From assembly GCA_016712535.1 (NCBI GenBank), contig JADJQW010000004.1, positions 1 to 64,000 of the forward strand: 64,000 nucleotides of DNA, in the 5' to 3' direction. A program made the translations under genes and the position numbers. How positions within the stretch are numbered: the stretch's first letter is position 1; each line of letters begins with the position of its first letter. This DNA is from Flavobacteriales bacterium. GTDB lineage: Bacteria > Bacteroidota > Bacteroidia > Flavobacteriales_F > PHOS-HE28. A model generated the notes under the pieces. It searched no databases and had not been told where the DNA came from. It saw nothing but the letters and a program-made list of their open reading frames with translations. Of the stretch, positions 48,928 to 56,825 are shown one piece after another.

Positions 48928-49790
48928 ACGCCCGCACAGTTGGCAGGACATCCCTTCGCTCGTTGAATGCCCTAGGGCAATTGCAGCGGATCGGGTTGTG
49001 CATGGCCGTATTCCTCCTTCCGTGGACGGCGTCTGCCCAGGTCGAAGCGGCGCGGGTTGAGCTACCGCCTCCATTCACACGGGCACAGGAGAAAGCGGTG
49101 GAGCTCCGCATAGTTCAAGACGGTGCTACTTCAGAGACCTCCATTTTGCATGCGTTGCGGACGGCTCTCGGCAAGGACTTACCCCGACAGGCGGCGATCA
49201 CATTGGTCGCCAAGGATGGAGTGCAACCTTTCGTCCTTGATCGTGTGGACCGGGTCAAACCTGGTAAGGGAGTGCAGTACACCGTGGTCCGAGGGGATAG
49301 TCAGTTGAAGTTCTCTCGTCCTGAGCAGTTGAATGTCTTCTGGAGCGACAGCTTGGTCGTGGTCGATTCCTTGGTTTTGGACTTTGCGGGACTACGTGGT
49401 GCTGGGCCGGGGCAGTTGTATATCACCGTGCAGAACGATGAGCAGATGGTGATGCCCTCCATCAGGAAGCGAAAGAGTGACCCTGCCCTGCATGTGCTCC
49501 GGGATCCTTGTTCCTCCTCGGGTCCTGGTGAACAGGACACAACCTGCGTGCGCAACATTCGCCTGACCAGCAGCACAGAGCCAAGGCTGAATGGTTCCGC
49601 TCGTTTCATCTTCCTTAGCGCTTACGACCGCACACGGTTGGTCGCCTTTGCCACCGCGATCAATGAGGCTTCCGGGTTGGACCGGGATGCGCTGGTCGAC
49701 CGGGTAGAAGCCTTCACCAAGACATACTATGGTCCTCCCATCCGCAGTGATGTTGAGCGTTTGCTGATAGGTGCAGGTCTTATCCATTGA
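48924..49790 (+). CDS. secreted hypothetical protein of the CHAT operon
   Basis: This gene encodes 288 residues. The start overlaps the CHAT stop (ATGA). The signal peptide ends near LLPWTASAQ. The mature part is beta-rich with alternating charged residues (AITLVAKDGVQPFVLDRVDR, QLNVFWSDSLVVVDSLVLDF). It has a Cys pair (DPCSSSG, TTCVRN) and a helical C-terminus. I recognise no family. It lies between the protease and the membrane sensor and could be a periplasmic substrate, inhibitor or adaptor. Confidence 0.6.
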   Translation: MNARTVGRTSLRSLNALGQLQRIGLCMAVFLLPWTASAQVEAARVELPPPFTRAQEKAVELRIVQDGATSETSILHALRTALGKDLPRQAAITLVAKDGVQPFVLDRVDRVKPGKGVQYTVVRGDSQLKFSRPEQLNVFWSDSLVVVDSLVLDFAGLRGAGPGQLYITVQNDEQMVMPSIRKRKSDPALHVLRDPCSSSGPGEQDTTCVRNIRLTSSTEPRLNGSARFIFLSAYDRTRLVAFATAINEASGLDRDALVDRVEAFTKTYYGPPIRSDVERLLIGAGLIH

Positions 49791-51283
49791 GCGTGGAAAA
49801 GCTGATCCACTTCCTTGGGTTCTTCCTGATCGTCGGCGTCGTCCTCATCGGGCTGGCTGGTTTCATCCGGCGGTCACAGCGGAATGCGATAACGTTCACA
49901 TTAGTGTGGTCTTTGGCCCTGACCACGATCGTAGTGTATTTGCAGTCGTTCCTGCCGCTGCGGTTCGGTGAGCAGATCAGTTCCTTGGAGTTCGGTGGAT
50001 TTGTATTGGAAGGCATACACGATTCGCGTTCGAAGGCTGAGAAGTTCCTTGAGCGCAATTGCACGCTGATCGATGTATCCCAGGACCTGCGATTGATACC
50101 AGCGCCCAACCAGATCGACAGCGGCGCATCCGTTGCTGTTACCGATCGGGAGAAGCTCGCTTCGTTCTTGGAGTACCTGGCGCCTGACACGGCCTTGTTC
50201 GACATGGTCATCGTCGATGTGCTTTTCGACATTCCTACAGCGCACGACAAGCCCTTACAGGCGGCACTAATTGACTTGGCCAAGAAGGGAAAGTTGGCTT
50301 TGGCGCACGACGAGCAACTGTGCCGTGATGTATCCTTCTACCACAACGATGAACTCATCGGCACCTTTGGAGAAGTGGGGGAAAGGGAACAGGATGGCCT
50401 CTATTACAAGCATACACTGCTTCGGCGTTCGGTCAAGGGCGATAGGTTGTTGTCGCTGAGCCTGCCTTACCGCGCGTACACACGCATGAACAAGGTGGAG
50501 CGCATCGACCGTTTCAGTGGGCTGTTGGGTTCTGCCCGGGAGCATGGGCCACATGTGGACCGGTTCATTCGGACCTGGTTCAATCCGATACTACTGGGAG
50601 GCACCCTGCCAGAATCAGAAGGCCTTCTGAAGAGGCTGGGGCATGAACTAGGCTTCGGAAGCGACACCTATTCGCTATCGCATCAGCACGAACTGCAGGC
50701 TTTGCGAGGTCTGAACGCCGCCACGCCTCTCGGTCGTTGCACCAACGAGATCATGGAGGATGAAGGGGCACCATTCCTGCGCGCGATGCTCAAGAAGCGC
50801 ATGGAAGAATCAGGCCCTCACGTGATCGTCATTGGCAATTTCCTCGATGGTGAACGCGACGTCCACCAAACGGCGCATGGAGCCATGCACGGTTCCGCTA
50901 TCGTCATCGGGGTTCTCCATGAATTGTTGGAAGGAGGGCACCGAGCCTCTTGGGGCTTCCTGTTGGTTGTTTGGGCCTGTCTTGCGGGTATCACATGGGC
51001 GCTGCTTAAGCAATGCAAGACGAATAGCGATCAAAGATCCGTTTCTCATCCCGCCCCAAGGAGGAGGATGCTCGCGACCATCGGCCACCTTCTATTCGTG
51101 GAAGAGAAGCACTACTGGTTCCTGTTCTTGGCCTTTGTCTTGGTGGAGATCTTGTTCCTGCGCATCGTGAACCTGCTGTCCTTGGTCCTGGTCTTCGCCA
51201 TCATGGAGGTCGTGTTCCGCGCTATGCTTCAGCCTATCAGTTCATCCGATCAAGTGAGTACATCGAACAAGTCGACACCATGA
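49787..51283 (+). CDS. CHASE2-like membrane protein of the CHAT operon
   Basis: This gene encodes 498 residues from a TTG at 49787 (TTGA overlap); a GTG at 49793 is also possible. Two N-terminal membrane helices precede a large extracytoplasmic region (about 65-375) with CHASE2-like features: DTALFDMVIVDVLFDIPTAH and HVIVIGNFLDGERDVHQTAH. Two to four helices follow at the C-terminus, with no kinase or cyclase output domain. CHASE2 domains sense envelope signals and are known to occur with CHAT proteases. The stop overlaps the ATG of hsdM copy B by 4 bases. Confidence 0.7.
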   Translation: MSVEKLIHFLGFFLIVGVVLIGLAGFIRRSQRNAITFTLVWSLALTTIVVYLQSFLPLRFGEQISSLEFGGFVLEGIHDSRSKAEKFLERNCTLIDVSQDLRLIPAPNQIDSGASVAVTDREKLASFLEYLAPDTALFDMVIVDVLFDIPTAHDKPLQAALIDLAKKGKLALAHDEQLCRDVSFYHNDELIGTFGEVGEREQDGLYYKHTLLRRSVKGDRLLSLSLPYRAYTRMNKVERIDRFSGLLGSAREHGPHVDRFIRTWFNPILLGGTLPESEGLLKRLGHELGFGSDTYSLSHQHELQALRGLNAATPLGRCTNEIMEDEGAPFLRAMLKKRMEESGPHVIVIGNFLDGERDVHQTAHGAMHGSAIVIGVLHELLEGGHRASWGFLLVVWACLAGITWALLKQCKTNSDQRSVSHPAPRRRMLATIGHLLFVEEKHYWFLFLAFVLVEILFLRIVNLLSLVLVFAIMEVVFRAMLQPISSSDQVSTSNKSTP

Positions 51284-51360
51284 CCTCCACCGCCATCGTC
51301 AACAAAGTCTGGAACTTCTGCCACACCCTGCGCGATGATGGCGTGGGCTACGGCCGCTGA
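51280..51360 (+). pseudogene. hsdM 5'-end copy B (74 bp) as a 26-codon frame
   Basis: Bases 51280-51353 equal the first 74 bases of the hsdM at 53319 with a single mismatch. The frame then reads GR-stop. Its ATG overlaps the CHASE2-like stop, and the next gene starts 2 bases after its TGA. It looks like a recombination or insertion scar. Confidence 0.92.
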
Positions 51361-51362
51361 CT

Positions 51363-51677
51363 ATGCCCAAGCGCACCGAACACCGTCGAGACCCAAGTGA
51401 TGTGGAGATCACGCGTTTCGAGCTGATGCGCATTTTCGATGGCGACGAGGAGTGGCTGCGCACGCTGGAGCACAATTTCTTCTGCGGCACCTGCCATGTG
51501 CCGAACCGCCGCCTGATCAATTACCGGGTGATGGTGAACGATCTGTTCGACATCGCCCTTCAAGGCACCTGCAATGGTTGCCACACCATCGCCGCCCGCT
51601 ATGTGGAGACCGGCGAGGATCCAGAGAAGGTGAAGCGGATAAAGGCGGTGCTGCGGGAACGGAAGAAGGCCCGCTGA
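51363..51677 (+). CDS. small zinc-ribbon-like protein
   Basis: This gene encodes 104 residues. Two Cys pairs (FFCGTCHVPN and GTCNGCHTIAARY) fit a zinc ribbon of about 45 residues with LINYRVMVNDLFDIALQ between them. The N- and C-termini are basic and helical. Comparable small proteins occur near restriction genes in Bacteroidota, as I recall, but the function is unknown. It begins right after hsdM copy B and is convergent with the TAC operon. Confidence 0.6.
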   Translation: MPKRTEHRRDPSDVEITRFELMRIFDGDEEWLRTLEHNFFCGTCHVPNRRLINYRVMVNDLFDIALQGTCNGCHTIAARYVETGEDPEKVKRIKAVLRERKKAR

Positions 51678-51687
51678 ACGACGGTCG

Positions 51688-51750
51688 GCACTATACTGGA
51701 CATGCAGCAAATGCCGGATCCGCACATTTATGGCACGCGCAGTATAGTGC
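51688..51750. terminator. 11-bp inverted repeat between convergent genes
   Basis: GCACTATACTG (51688-51698) and CAGTATAGTGC (51740-51750) are perfectly complementary across a 41-nt loop. It lies between the ends of the zinc-ribbon gene and the SecB-like gene. A bidirectional transcription barrier is possible, although the loop is long and no T-tract follows. Confidence 0.35.
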
Positions 51751-51756
51751 GGTGCC

Positions 51757-52203
51757 CTACTTACCCTCCAGTGGGAGTTCCGGCGCAAAGGCCTTCACAT
51801 CCATCAGCGGAAGCAATGCGCCGTGCAAGGGCGTGCCCTTGAACACGCCGAACATGATGCCGCGCGTGGTGCTGATGGCAATGCCGTTGAGCGTGGCCAG
51901 CAGATCGGGCGGGATCACCGCGATGCCCTGCTCGTTCTTGTAGACGAGCGTGTTGAAGTCGGCCACGGAGAAGGATACCGTTGCACTGAGCTTACCCACG
52001 GGCACGGCGCTCTTCTGGGTAACGATGTTAACGGTCACGTTGCACAGCACCCAGCCGTTCTGCTCATGCACGGCGTTCTCAAGGTTCACGCTGAAGTTCA
52101 ATCCCGAGGCCGCTTCATCCTGTGGAGGCACCGGATGGATGTGCGACTCGTTCAGCTGAAGGAGGTTCAGGCTGTACTTGTAGGGAGGCTTGGCGTCGCT
52201 CAT
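51757..52203 (-). CDS. SecB-like chaperone of a toxin-antitoxin-chaperone (TAC) module
   Basis: This gene encodes 148 residues, and its start overlaps the antitoxin stop (ATGA). The C-terminal half follows the SecB pattern: LSATVSFSVADFNTLV, then PPDLLATLNGIAISTTRGIM, GTPLHGALLPLMDVKAF. The N-terminal part has paired beta strands (FSVNLENAVHEQNGWVLCNV). In TAC modules such as HigBA-Rv1957, a SecB-like chaperone binds a C-terminal extension of the antitoxin and is needed to neutralise the toxin. The gene order here (toxin, antitoxin, chaperone) agrees. Confidence 0.7.
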   Translation of the reverse strand: MSDAKPPYKYSLNLLQLNESHIHPVPPQDEAASGLNFSVNLENAVHEQNGWVLCNVTVNIVTQKSAVPVGKLSATVSFSVADFNTLVYKNEQGIAVIPPDLLATLNGIAISTTRGIMFGVFKGTPLHGALLPLMDVKAFAPELPLEGK

Positions 52204-52679
52204 CAGGCAAAGCAGGGTTGCTTCTGTCCATAGTGGTACAGTGGTTCGCTCACCATGGGCACAGCCCCGGCAGCGTTGGAGGAACGGCTCACGAAAGCCA
52301 TTTCGCCCATGGCCACAGTACGGCGCTCTTGCGAGAGGGCAGGTGCTTGCACGCTGACCGTAGTGGAGAACACCACCCTCTCTTCCTCGGGGCGCAGCAG
52401 GTCGGCAACGCTCATACCCAGCGCATGGCCGATGTCCACTAGTGTATCCAAGGTGAAGTTGTGCCCGCCGCTCAGCCACTTGGTGACCATGGAGGAACCC
52501 TTCAAGCCACACGCCTCGGCCAGTTCCTTCTTCTGCATGCGCAGTTCTTCGAGGCGATCTGCGATGCGCACGGCTGCACGCATCTTGATCGACACCTTCT
52601 CCTGCTGCTGGGGCGTGATGCGTGCCAGCAGTTCGTCCAGGATGGCGCTGCGATAAGGCTCAGGTGTCTTGCTCATCAT
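52203..52679 (-). CDS. XRE-family antitoxin with C-terminal extension (HigA-like, TAC module)
   Basis: This gene encodes 158 residues. The HTH_XRE domain (about 38-95) has RIADRLEELRMQKKELAEAC, GSSMVTKWLSGGHNFTLDTL and IGHALGMSVADLL. The last 60 residues (VVFSTTVSVQAPALSQERRT... ending GQKQPCFA) are low in structure, as expected for a chaperone-addiction segment. It overlaps the toxin-like gene upstream by 20 bases and the SecB-like gene by 4 bases. Such antitoxins usually autoregulate their operon. Confidence 0.72.
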   Translation of the reverse strand: MMSKTPEPYRSAILDELLARITPQQQEKVSIKMRAAVRIADRLEELRMQKKELAEACGLKGSSMVTKWLSGGHNFTLDTLVDIGHALGMSVADLLRPEEERVVFSTTVSVQAPALSQERRTVAMGEMAFVSRSSNAAGAVPMVSEPLYHYGQKQPCFA

Positions 52680-53160
52680 CCAATTCTAATGTGAGGTCAC
52701 CGGTCCATTCCATCTCGTCGGATGTCCAACCGATCTCACGGTTCTGCATTTTCTCTTTCATGGCCTTGGAGATGGCGATCATCTCTTCGGCTGCTTGTTT
52801 CAACTTCGGGTCATCCTGCCAGGCACGCACCAACTTCGGACCACCTGCCCCCAGCAGGAGTATCGAGTTCCCGTATCGTATGCCATAGGCGCGTAAGGTG
52901 GCGGTCACATCATCGGAGACAGCTACGACCAAGTCGCCCGGCAAGCCTTCGCCAATTCGGAAAAGGTCCGTGCGCAAGCCGGTCTGCTGACCCATGGTGC
53001 GCAGCTTGGCGACCAGATTCTCGGTCTCTTTGGGGTATTGGGTTGCGCATTCCTTCAGCAAGGTGTCGAAGAGGCTGGCACTTCCATCGGTCCTCACAAG
53101 CGTGTAAACCGTTGCCCGTCTCCCCGAAAGTTGAACGTACTTGACGATCCGATAGTTCAT
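52660..53160 (-). CDS. RelE/HigB-like toxin candidate of the TAC module
   Basis: This gene encodes 166 residues. The N-terminal half is variable. The second half (TDLFRIGEGLPGDLVVAVSD, TLRAYGIRYGNSILLLGAGG, PKLVRAWQDDPKLKQAAEEM) has the strand-strand-helix order of HigB/Gp49-type toxins. The acidic tail (LTLELDDEQDT) overlaps the antitoxin start by 20 bases. It precedes the antitoxin gene, as in higBA. The toxin role is inferred from position and weak pattern similarity. Confidence 0.58.
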   Translation of the reverse strand: MNYRIVKYVQLSGRRATVYTLVRTDGSASLFDTLLKECATQYPKETENLVAKLRTMGQQTGLRTDLFRIGEGLPGDLVVAVSDDVTATLRAYGIRYGNSILLLGAGGPKLVRAWQDDPKLKQAAEEMIAISKAMKEKMQNREIGWTSDEMEWTGDLTLELDDEQDT

Positions 53161-53300
53161 CTAAAGCCGAATTTTGGCCCCAGAAGCGAACCGTCCTCGC
53201 CAACGATTTCACCCTTAGGTGCATTTTGCGGGTTCAAACCTACAACATTTGACTTGGTCGGCCCAAGCTTATAATCCGTCGATTTTCCCGTCAAGGTCAT
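53157..53300 (-). CDS. 47-residue leader protein of the TAC operon
   Basis: The ATG at 53300 gives MTLTGKSTDYKLGPTKSNVV, followed by a Gly/Pro/Asn-rich tail ending GPKFGFR. The stop overlaps the toxin-like start by 4 bases (ATGA), the same junction type as in the rest of the operon, which supports translation. The composition suggests a flexible peptide. Its function is unknown. It lies 18 bases from the divergent hsdM start, so the promoter for hsdM must overlap this gene or be absent. Confidence 0.5.
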   Translation of the reverse strand: MTLTGKSTDYKLGPTKSNVVGLNPQNAPKGEIVGEDGSLLGPKFGFR

Positions 53301-53318
53301 AATCCCTAAGCTAGCAGA

Positions 53319-54797
53319 ATGACCTCCACCGCCATCGTCAACAAAGTCTGGAACTTCTGCCACACCCTGCGCGATGACGGCGTGGGCTACGGTGATTACC
53401 TCGAGCAGCTCACCTATTTGCTGTTCCTGAAGATGGCTGATGAGTACAGCAAGCCGCCCTACAAGCGCGACACCAAAGTGCCCACCGGCTTCGACTGGCA
53501 GAGTCTGCGCGGCAAGAGCGGCGCCGAGCTGGAGAGCCATTACGTGAAGCTGCTGGACGAGCTGGGCAAGAAGACCGGCATGCTGGGCGACATCTTCGTG
53601 AAGGCCCAGAACAAGATCACCGACCCGGCCAAGCTCCACAAGCTGATCCAGCTGATCGACGGCGAGAGCTGGGTGCTGCTGGGCGCCGATGTGAAGGGCG
53701 ATATCTACGAGGGACTGTTGCAGAAGAACGCCGAGGACACGAAGAGCGGTGCCGGGCAATACTTCACGCCGCGTCCGCTGATCCGGGCCATGGTGGAGTG
53801 CGTGCGTCCACTGCCCGAGAAGACCATCGCCGACCCGGCCTGCGGCACCGGCGGCTTTTTCCTCGCGGCCTACGACCACCTGACCAACCCGAAGAACTTC
53901 AAGCTGAACAAGGACCAGCTGAAGTTCCTGAAGTACGAGACCTTCCACGGCTGGGAGATCGTCACCAGCACGGCGCGCCTGTGCCTGATGAACCTCTTCC
54001 TGCACAACGTGGGCGACATGGACCACGAGGCGGACATCACCCGCGATGACAGCTTGCGCGCGGCGCCTGCGAAGAAGTTCGACTACGTGCTCACCAACCC
54101 GCCCTTCGGCAAGAAGAGCAGCGTGACGGTGACTAACGACGAGGGCACGGAAAAGCGCGAGGCCCTCACCTACAACCGCCAGGACTTCTGGGCCACCACG
54201 AGCAACAAGCAGCTCAACTTCGTGCAGCACATCTGCAGCATCTTGAAACCGGGCGGCACCGCCGCCGTGGTGCTGCCGGACAATGTGCTCTTCGAAGGTG
54301 GCGCCGGCGAAACCGTGCGCAAGCAATTGCTGCGCACCACGGAGCTGCACACCATCCTGCGTCTGCCCACAGGCCTCTTCTATGCACAGGGCGTGAAGGC
54401 GAACGTGCTCTTCTTCGAGAACAAGCCCGGCGCCAAGACCCCCTGGACCAAGGACGTATGGATCTACGACTACCGCACCAACATCAAGCACACGCTGAAG
54501 ACCGACCCGCTCCAGTTCGAAGACCTCACGGAATTCATCAAGTGCTACAACCCTGCAGACCGTCACAAGCGCAAGGCGACATGGAGCGACAAGTCACCGG
54601 AAGGCCGCTGGCGCAAGTACAGCTACGACGAGATCATGACCCGCGATAAGGCCAGCCTGGACATCTTCTGGCTGAAGGACGACAGCTTGGAGGACAGTGC
54701 CAACCTGCCTGAGCCGGGGGTGCTGGCGGCGGAGATCGTGCAAGACCTAGAGGCGGCGTTGAAGGAGTTCAGGGCAATCGCAGATGACCTCCACTAG
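53319..54797 (+). CDS. hsdM: type I DNA methyltransferase subunit M, second family
   Basis: This gene encodes 492 residues. The HsdM_N domain begins MTSTAIVNKVWNFCHTLRDD and continues YLEQLTYLLFLKMADE. The methylase motifs are DPACGTGGFFLAAY (motif I) and LTNPPFGKK (motif IV), with GAGQYFTPRPLIRAMV before motif I. It is intact, but no hsdS or hsdR follows. The matching R family is the truncated gene about 20 kb upstream (31439). Its first 74 bases recur at 51280 and its first 69 at 45707. Without an S subunit it probably cannot methylate unless it uses the S from the other operon. Confidence 0.93.
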   Translation: MTSTAIVNKVWNFCHTLRDDGVGYGDYLEQLTYLLFLKMADEYSKPPYKRDTKVPTGFDWQSLRGKSGAELESHYVKLLDELGKKTGMLGDIFVKAQNKITDPAKLHKLIQLIDGESWVLLGADVKGDIYEGLLQKNAEDTKSGAGQYFTPRPLIRAMVECVRPLPEKTIADPACGTGGFFLAAYDHLTNPKNFKLNKDQLKFLKYETFHGWEIVTSTARLCLMNLFLHNVGDMDHEADITRDDSLRAAPAKKFDYVLTNPPFGKKSSVTVTNDEGTEKREALTYNRQDFWATTSNKQLNFVQHICSILKPGGTAAVVLPDNVLFEGGAGETVRKQLLRTTELHTILRLPTGLFYAQGVKANVLFFENKPGAKTPWTKDVWIYDYRTNIKHTLKTDPLQFEDLTEFIKCYNPADRHKRKATWSDKSPEGRWRKYSYDEIMTRDKASLDIFWLKDDSLEDSANLPEPGVLAAEIVQDLEAALKEFRAIADDLH

Positions 54798-54850
54798 TGA
54801 TAGCACACTCCCAGTGTTCGCGGCTTTGGCATATTGTCATGCGCGCTACT

Positions 54851-55597
54851 TCAGCCTTCAGCCCCGCCGAACATCTGCCCCATCCCCCGCTTCGCACGGC
54901 GTCCGAGCACTTCTGATGTTTCCACCACCTTCCCCTTCACCAGCCACGAGACCCCGAAGGCAAGCAGCATGACGGTCTCCGGCCAGAAGATGCTTTGCTC
55001 CAGGACGAAGCCCGCGATGCCTGCCCAGATCAGGCAGCACGCGATCACGATCCCGCATGCGCGGTGCAAGGCATTGCGCCGCTGCTTCGATGGGTCCAGC
55101 TCTTTGTCGGTGATGGGAAAGAGGAAGTACGACATGTAGGCGAAGCTGATGAAGAGCGTGGCCGCGCCGATGAAGTGGGCGGTGCCCATGTAGTCTTCCC
55201 ACCAGGTCAGCGGCGGGTAGTGGCCCTCGACCTCGGTAGGGAAGAAGGCGAGCACGAGCGCGCCGATTCCCGCGATGCGCGCGGACAGCCGGTCCTTCCA
55301 GCCCGTGGGGTTGTCGTAGCCATCGTAGGTGATCAGGAAGATCCCGAGCGCGACCACGATCCCGATGAAGACCGCTTCGGCCCCGGTGTGGTAGTATCCG
55401 CTGATACTCTCAAGCAGTGCCCAGCGATCGGCTGCGCCATTCACCGGCCGCCAGCCTGCGGCAATGAACACCATCAGCGGCAGGGCAATCCCGAGGATGC
55501 CGAGCAGTTGGCGGTGCGCATTGCTGGAGAGGTCGTCTTCATTCTCCTCGGGGATGAAATCGCTCCGTAGTCGTCGGGTGCTCCTGATCTGTTCCAT
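54851..55597 (-). CDS. DUF998-like integral membrane protein
   Basis: This gene encodes 248 residues with about seven membrane helices (LLGILGIALPLMVFIAAGW, AVFIGIVVALGIFLITYDGY, IAGIGALVLAFFPTEVEGH, GAATLFISFAYMSYFLF). SISGYYHTGAEAVFIG and FPTEVEG match, as I recall, conserved elements of DUF998-type proteins. The function is unknown. It lies outside the defence island, convergent with hsdM. Confidence 0.65.
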   Translation of the reverse strand: MEQIRSTRRLRSDFIPEENEDDLSSNAHRQLLGILGIALPLMVFIAAGWRPVNGAADRWALLESISGYYHTGAEAVFIGIVVALGIFLITYDGYDNPTGWKDRLSARIAGIGALVLAFFPTEVEGHYPPLTWWEDYMGTAHFIGAATLFISFAYMSYFLFPITDKELDPSKQRRNALHRACGIVIACCLIWAGIAGFVLEQSIFWPETVMLLAFGVSWLVKGKVVETSEVLGRRAKRGMGQMFGGAEG

Positions 55598-55621
55598 GGT
55601 GCGATGTCGGAGGTGCCTGCT

Positions 55622-56821
55622 TCAATCATCATCCCTCACCCCGTAGATCAACTTGAACTCCACGGGCTTGTGGTCGCTGTAGTAGGAGCCGTAGGTGCCC
55701 ACATTGAAGTTGCCGGTGCCGGGATAGTCCCCGTCGTCGGGGTCCCATGTCGGCTCCATGAGGGCCACCAGGTCGAGTGGCACGAAGTGGTGCGGGTCGA
55801 TGTCCGTGGCGGTGAATCGCGGTCGGTACATCACGTGGTCGAAGGGCTTGCCGGTGCGGGCCACGTTGGTGGCCAGGCAGGCGGCGTTGATGGATTGATA
55901 GCCGCTGGGCGTGGCATCCACGAGCTCGTCGCAGTCCTGGATGTTCATGTCGCCCACGATCAGGTGGTCGGGCTCGCCGTTGGCGGCGTGCTCGGCGATG
56001 AAGGCGAGCTCATCGCGGCGCTGCTCGTCGGCGCCTTCGTCGGCGGCCAAGTGCACGTTGGTCACCGCGAAGTCGAGCGTGCCATCGAGCGTGGCGAAGT
56101 GGAAGGTCCACGGCACGCGGTCGAAGGTGGGGTTGCCCACCAGCGGCTGGTCAACGAAGCCGCTGGGCGCGTGCAGGTATTGCAGCACGTGCGGTTTATA
56201 GAAGGCCACGAAGTACTCGCTGGTGCTGCCGTTGGTGGTGTTGCTGCTGCGCCCGGTCTTGGCGCTGCTCAAGGCGTAAGCGAACCGGTAATCCTCCATG
56301 AGCTGGAAGAAGGTCCGGGCTTGTTGCGTGCCGCTGAGCATGTAGTCCGGGTACACCAGGTCCATGGGTGCCGAGACCAGCTCCTGCACCAGCACCAGGT
56401 CGTAGTCCTTCAGCAGGTCCACCAGCGGCTGGTACTGCTTGTTATTGCCCTGCCCGATGAACTTGATGTTGAAGGAGCAGGCCTTGAGCGGCTTGGGCAC
56501 GCCGGTGGCGATGGGGCCGCCCGGCGTCCCGGGGCCCGTGGGCGTGCCGCCGCCGCGCGCCCACAGGGGTGGTTCGGCATCGCGCAGCCGCACGCGGTTG
56601 CGGTACACGTAGCCGAGGCAATTGCCCGGCGCGCGCACGTGGTAATAGCCGTCGTGGTCGTCCTCGTCCTCCAGCACCAGCGTGTCGCCCGCCTGCGCAT
56701 GGTAGCATTCTTCGGTGTCCGTGCTCGGCCCTTGGCGCACGTAGCTGCTTCGGCTCACGATGGCCACTTTCGCCGTGGCATCGAGCGCGAGCACGAGCAG
56801 GGGAAGGAGCAGCGCGCGCAT
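55622..56821 (-). CDS. secreted endonuclease/exonuclease/phosphatase-family protein with SH3-like domain
   Basis: This gene encodes 399 residues from the ATG at 56821. The signal peptide is MRALLLPLLVLALDATAK. An SH3-like segment (about 20-90, YVRQGPSTDTEECYHAQAGD) is followed by a Gly/Pro linker. The EEP domain has LKACSFNIKFIG, DLVLVQEL (metal-binding Glu), VTNVHLAAD, HLIVGDMNI and YSDHKPVEF (catalytic Asp-His). DNase I-like secreted nucleases act on extracellular DNA. The substrate here is unproven. It follows a small membrane protein gene by 4 bases. Confidence 0.85.
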   Translation of the reverse strand: MRALLLPLLVLALDATAKVAIVSRSSYVRQGPSTDTEECYHAQAGDTLVLEDEDDHDGYYHVRAPGNCLGYVYRNRVRLRDAEPPLWARGGGTPTGPGTPGGPIATGVPKPLKACSFNIKFIGQGNNKQYQPLVDLLKDYDLVLVQELVSAPMDLVYPDYMLSGTQQARTFFQLMEDYRFAYALSSAKTGRSSNTTNGSTSEYFVAFYKPHVLQYLHAPSGFVDQPLVGNPTFDRVPWTFHFATLDGTLDFAVTNVHLAADEGADEQRRDELAFIAEHAANGEPDHLIVGDMNIQDCDELVDATPSGYQSINAACLATNVARTGKPFDHVMYRPRFTATDIDPHHFVPLDLVALMEPTWDPDDGDYPGTGNFNVGTYGSYYSDHKPVEFKLIYGVRDDD

Positions 56822-56825
56822 GGCC

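Noticed and set aside
45707..53392. Classical integrase-mediated genomic island with att sites
   Set aside because: Direct repeats are present, but no tyrosine or serine recombinase or transposase gene is visible in the window, so the mechanism is left open.
53301..54566. Long minus-strand frame opposite hsdM
   Set aside because: It is antisense to a well-conserved methylase. Only its last 47 codons (from the ATG at 53300) were kept, because of the ATGA junction with the toxin-like gene.
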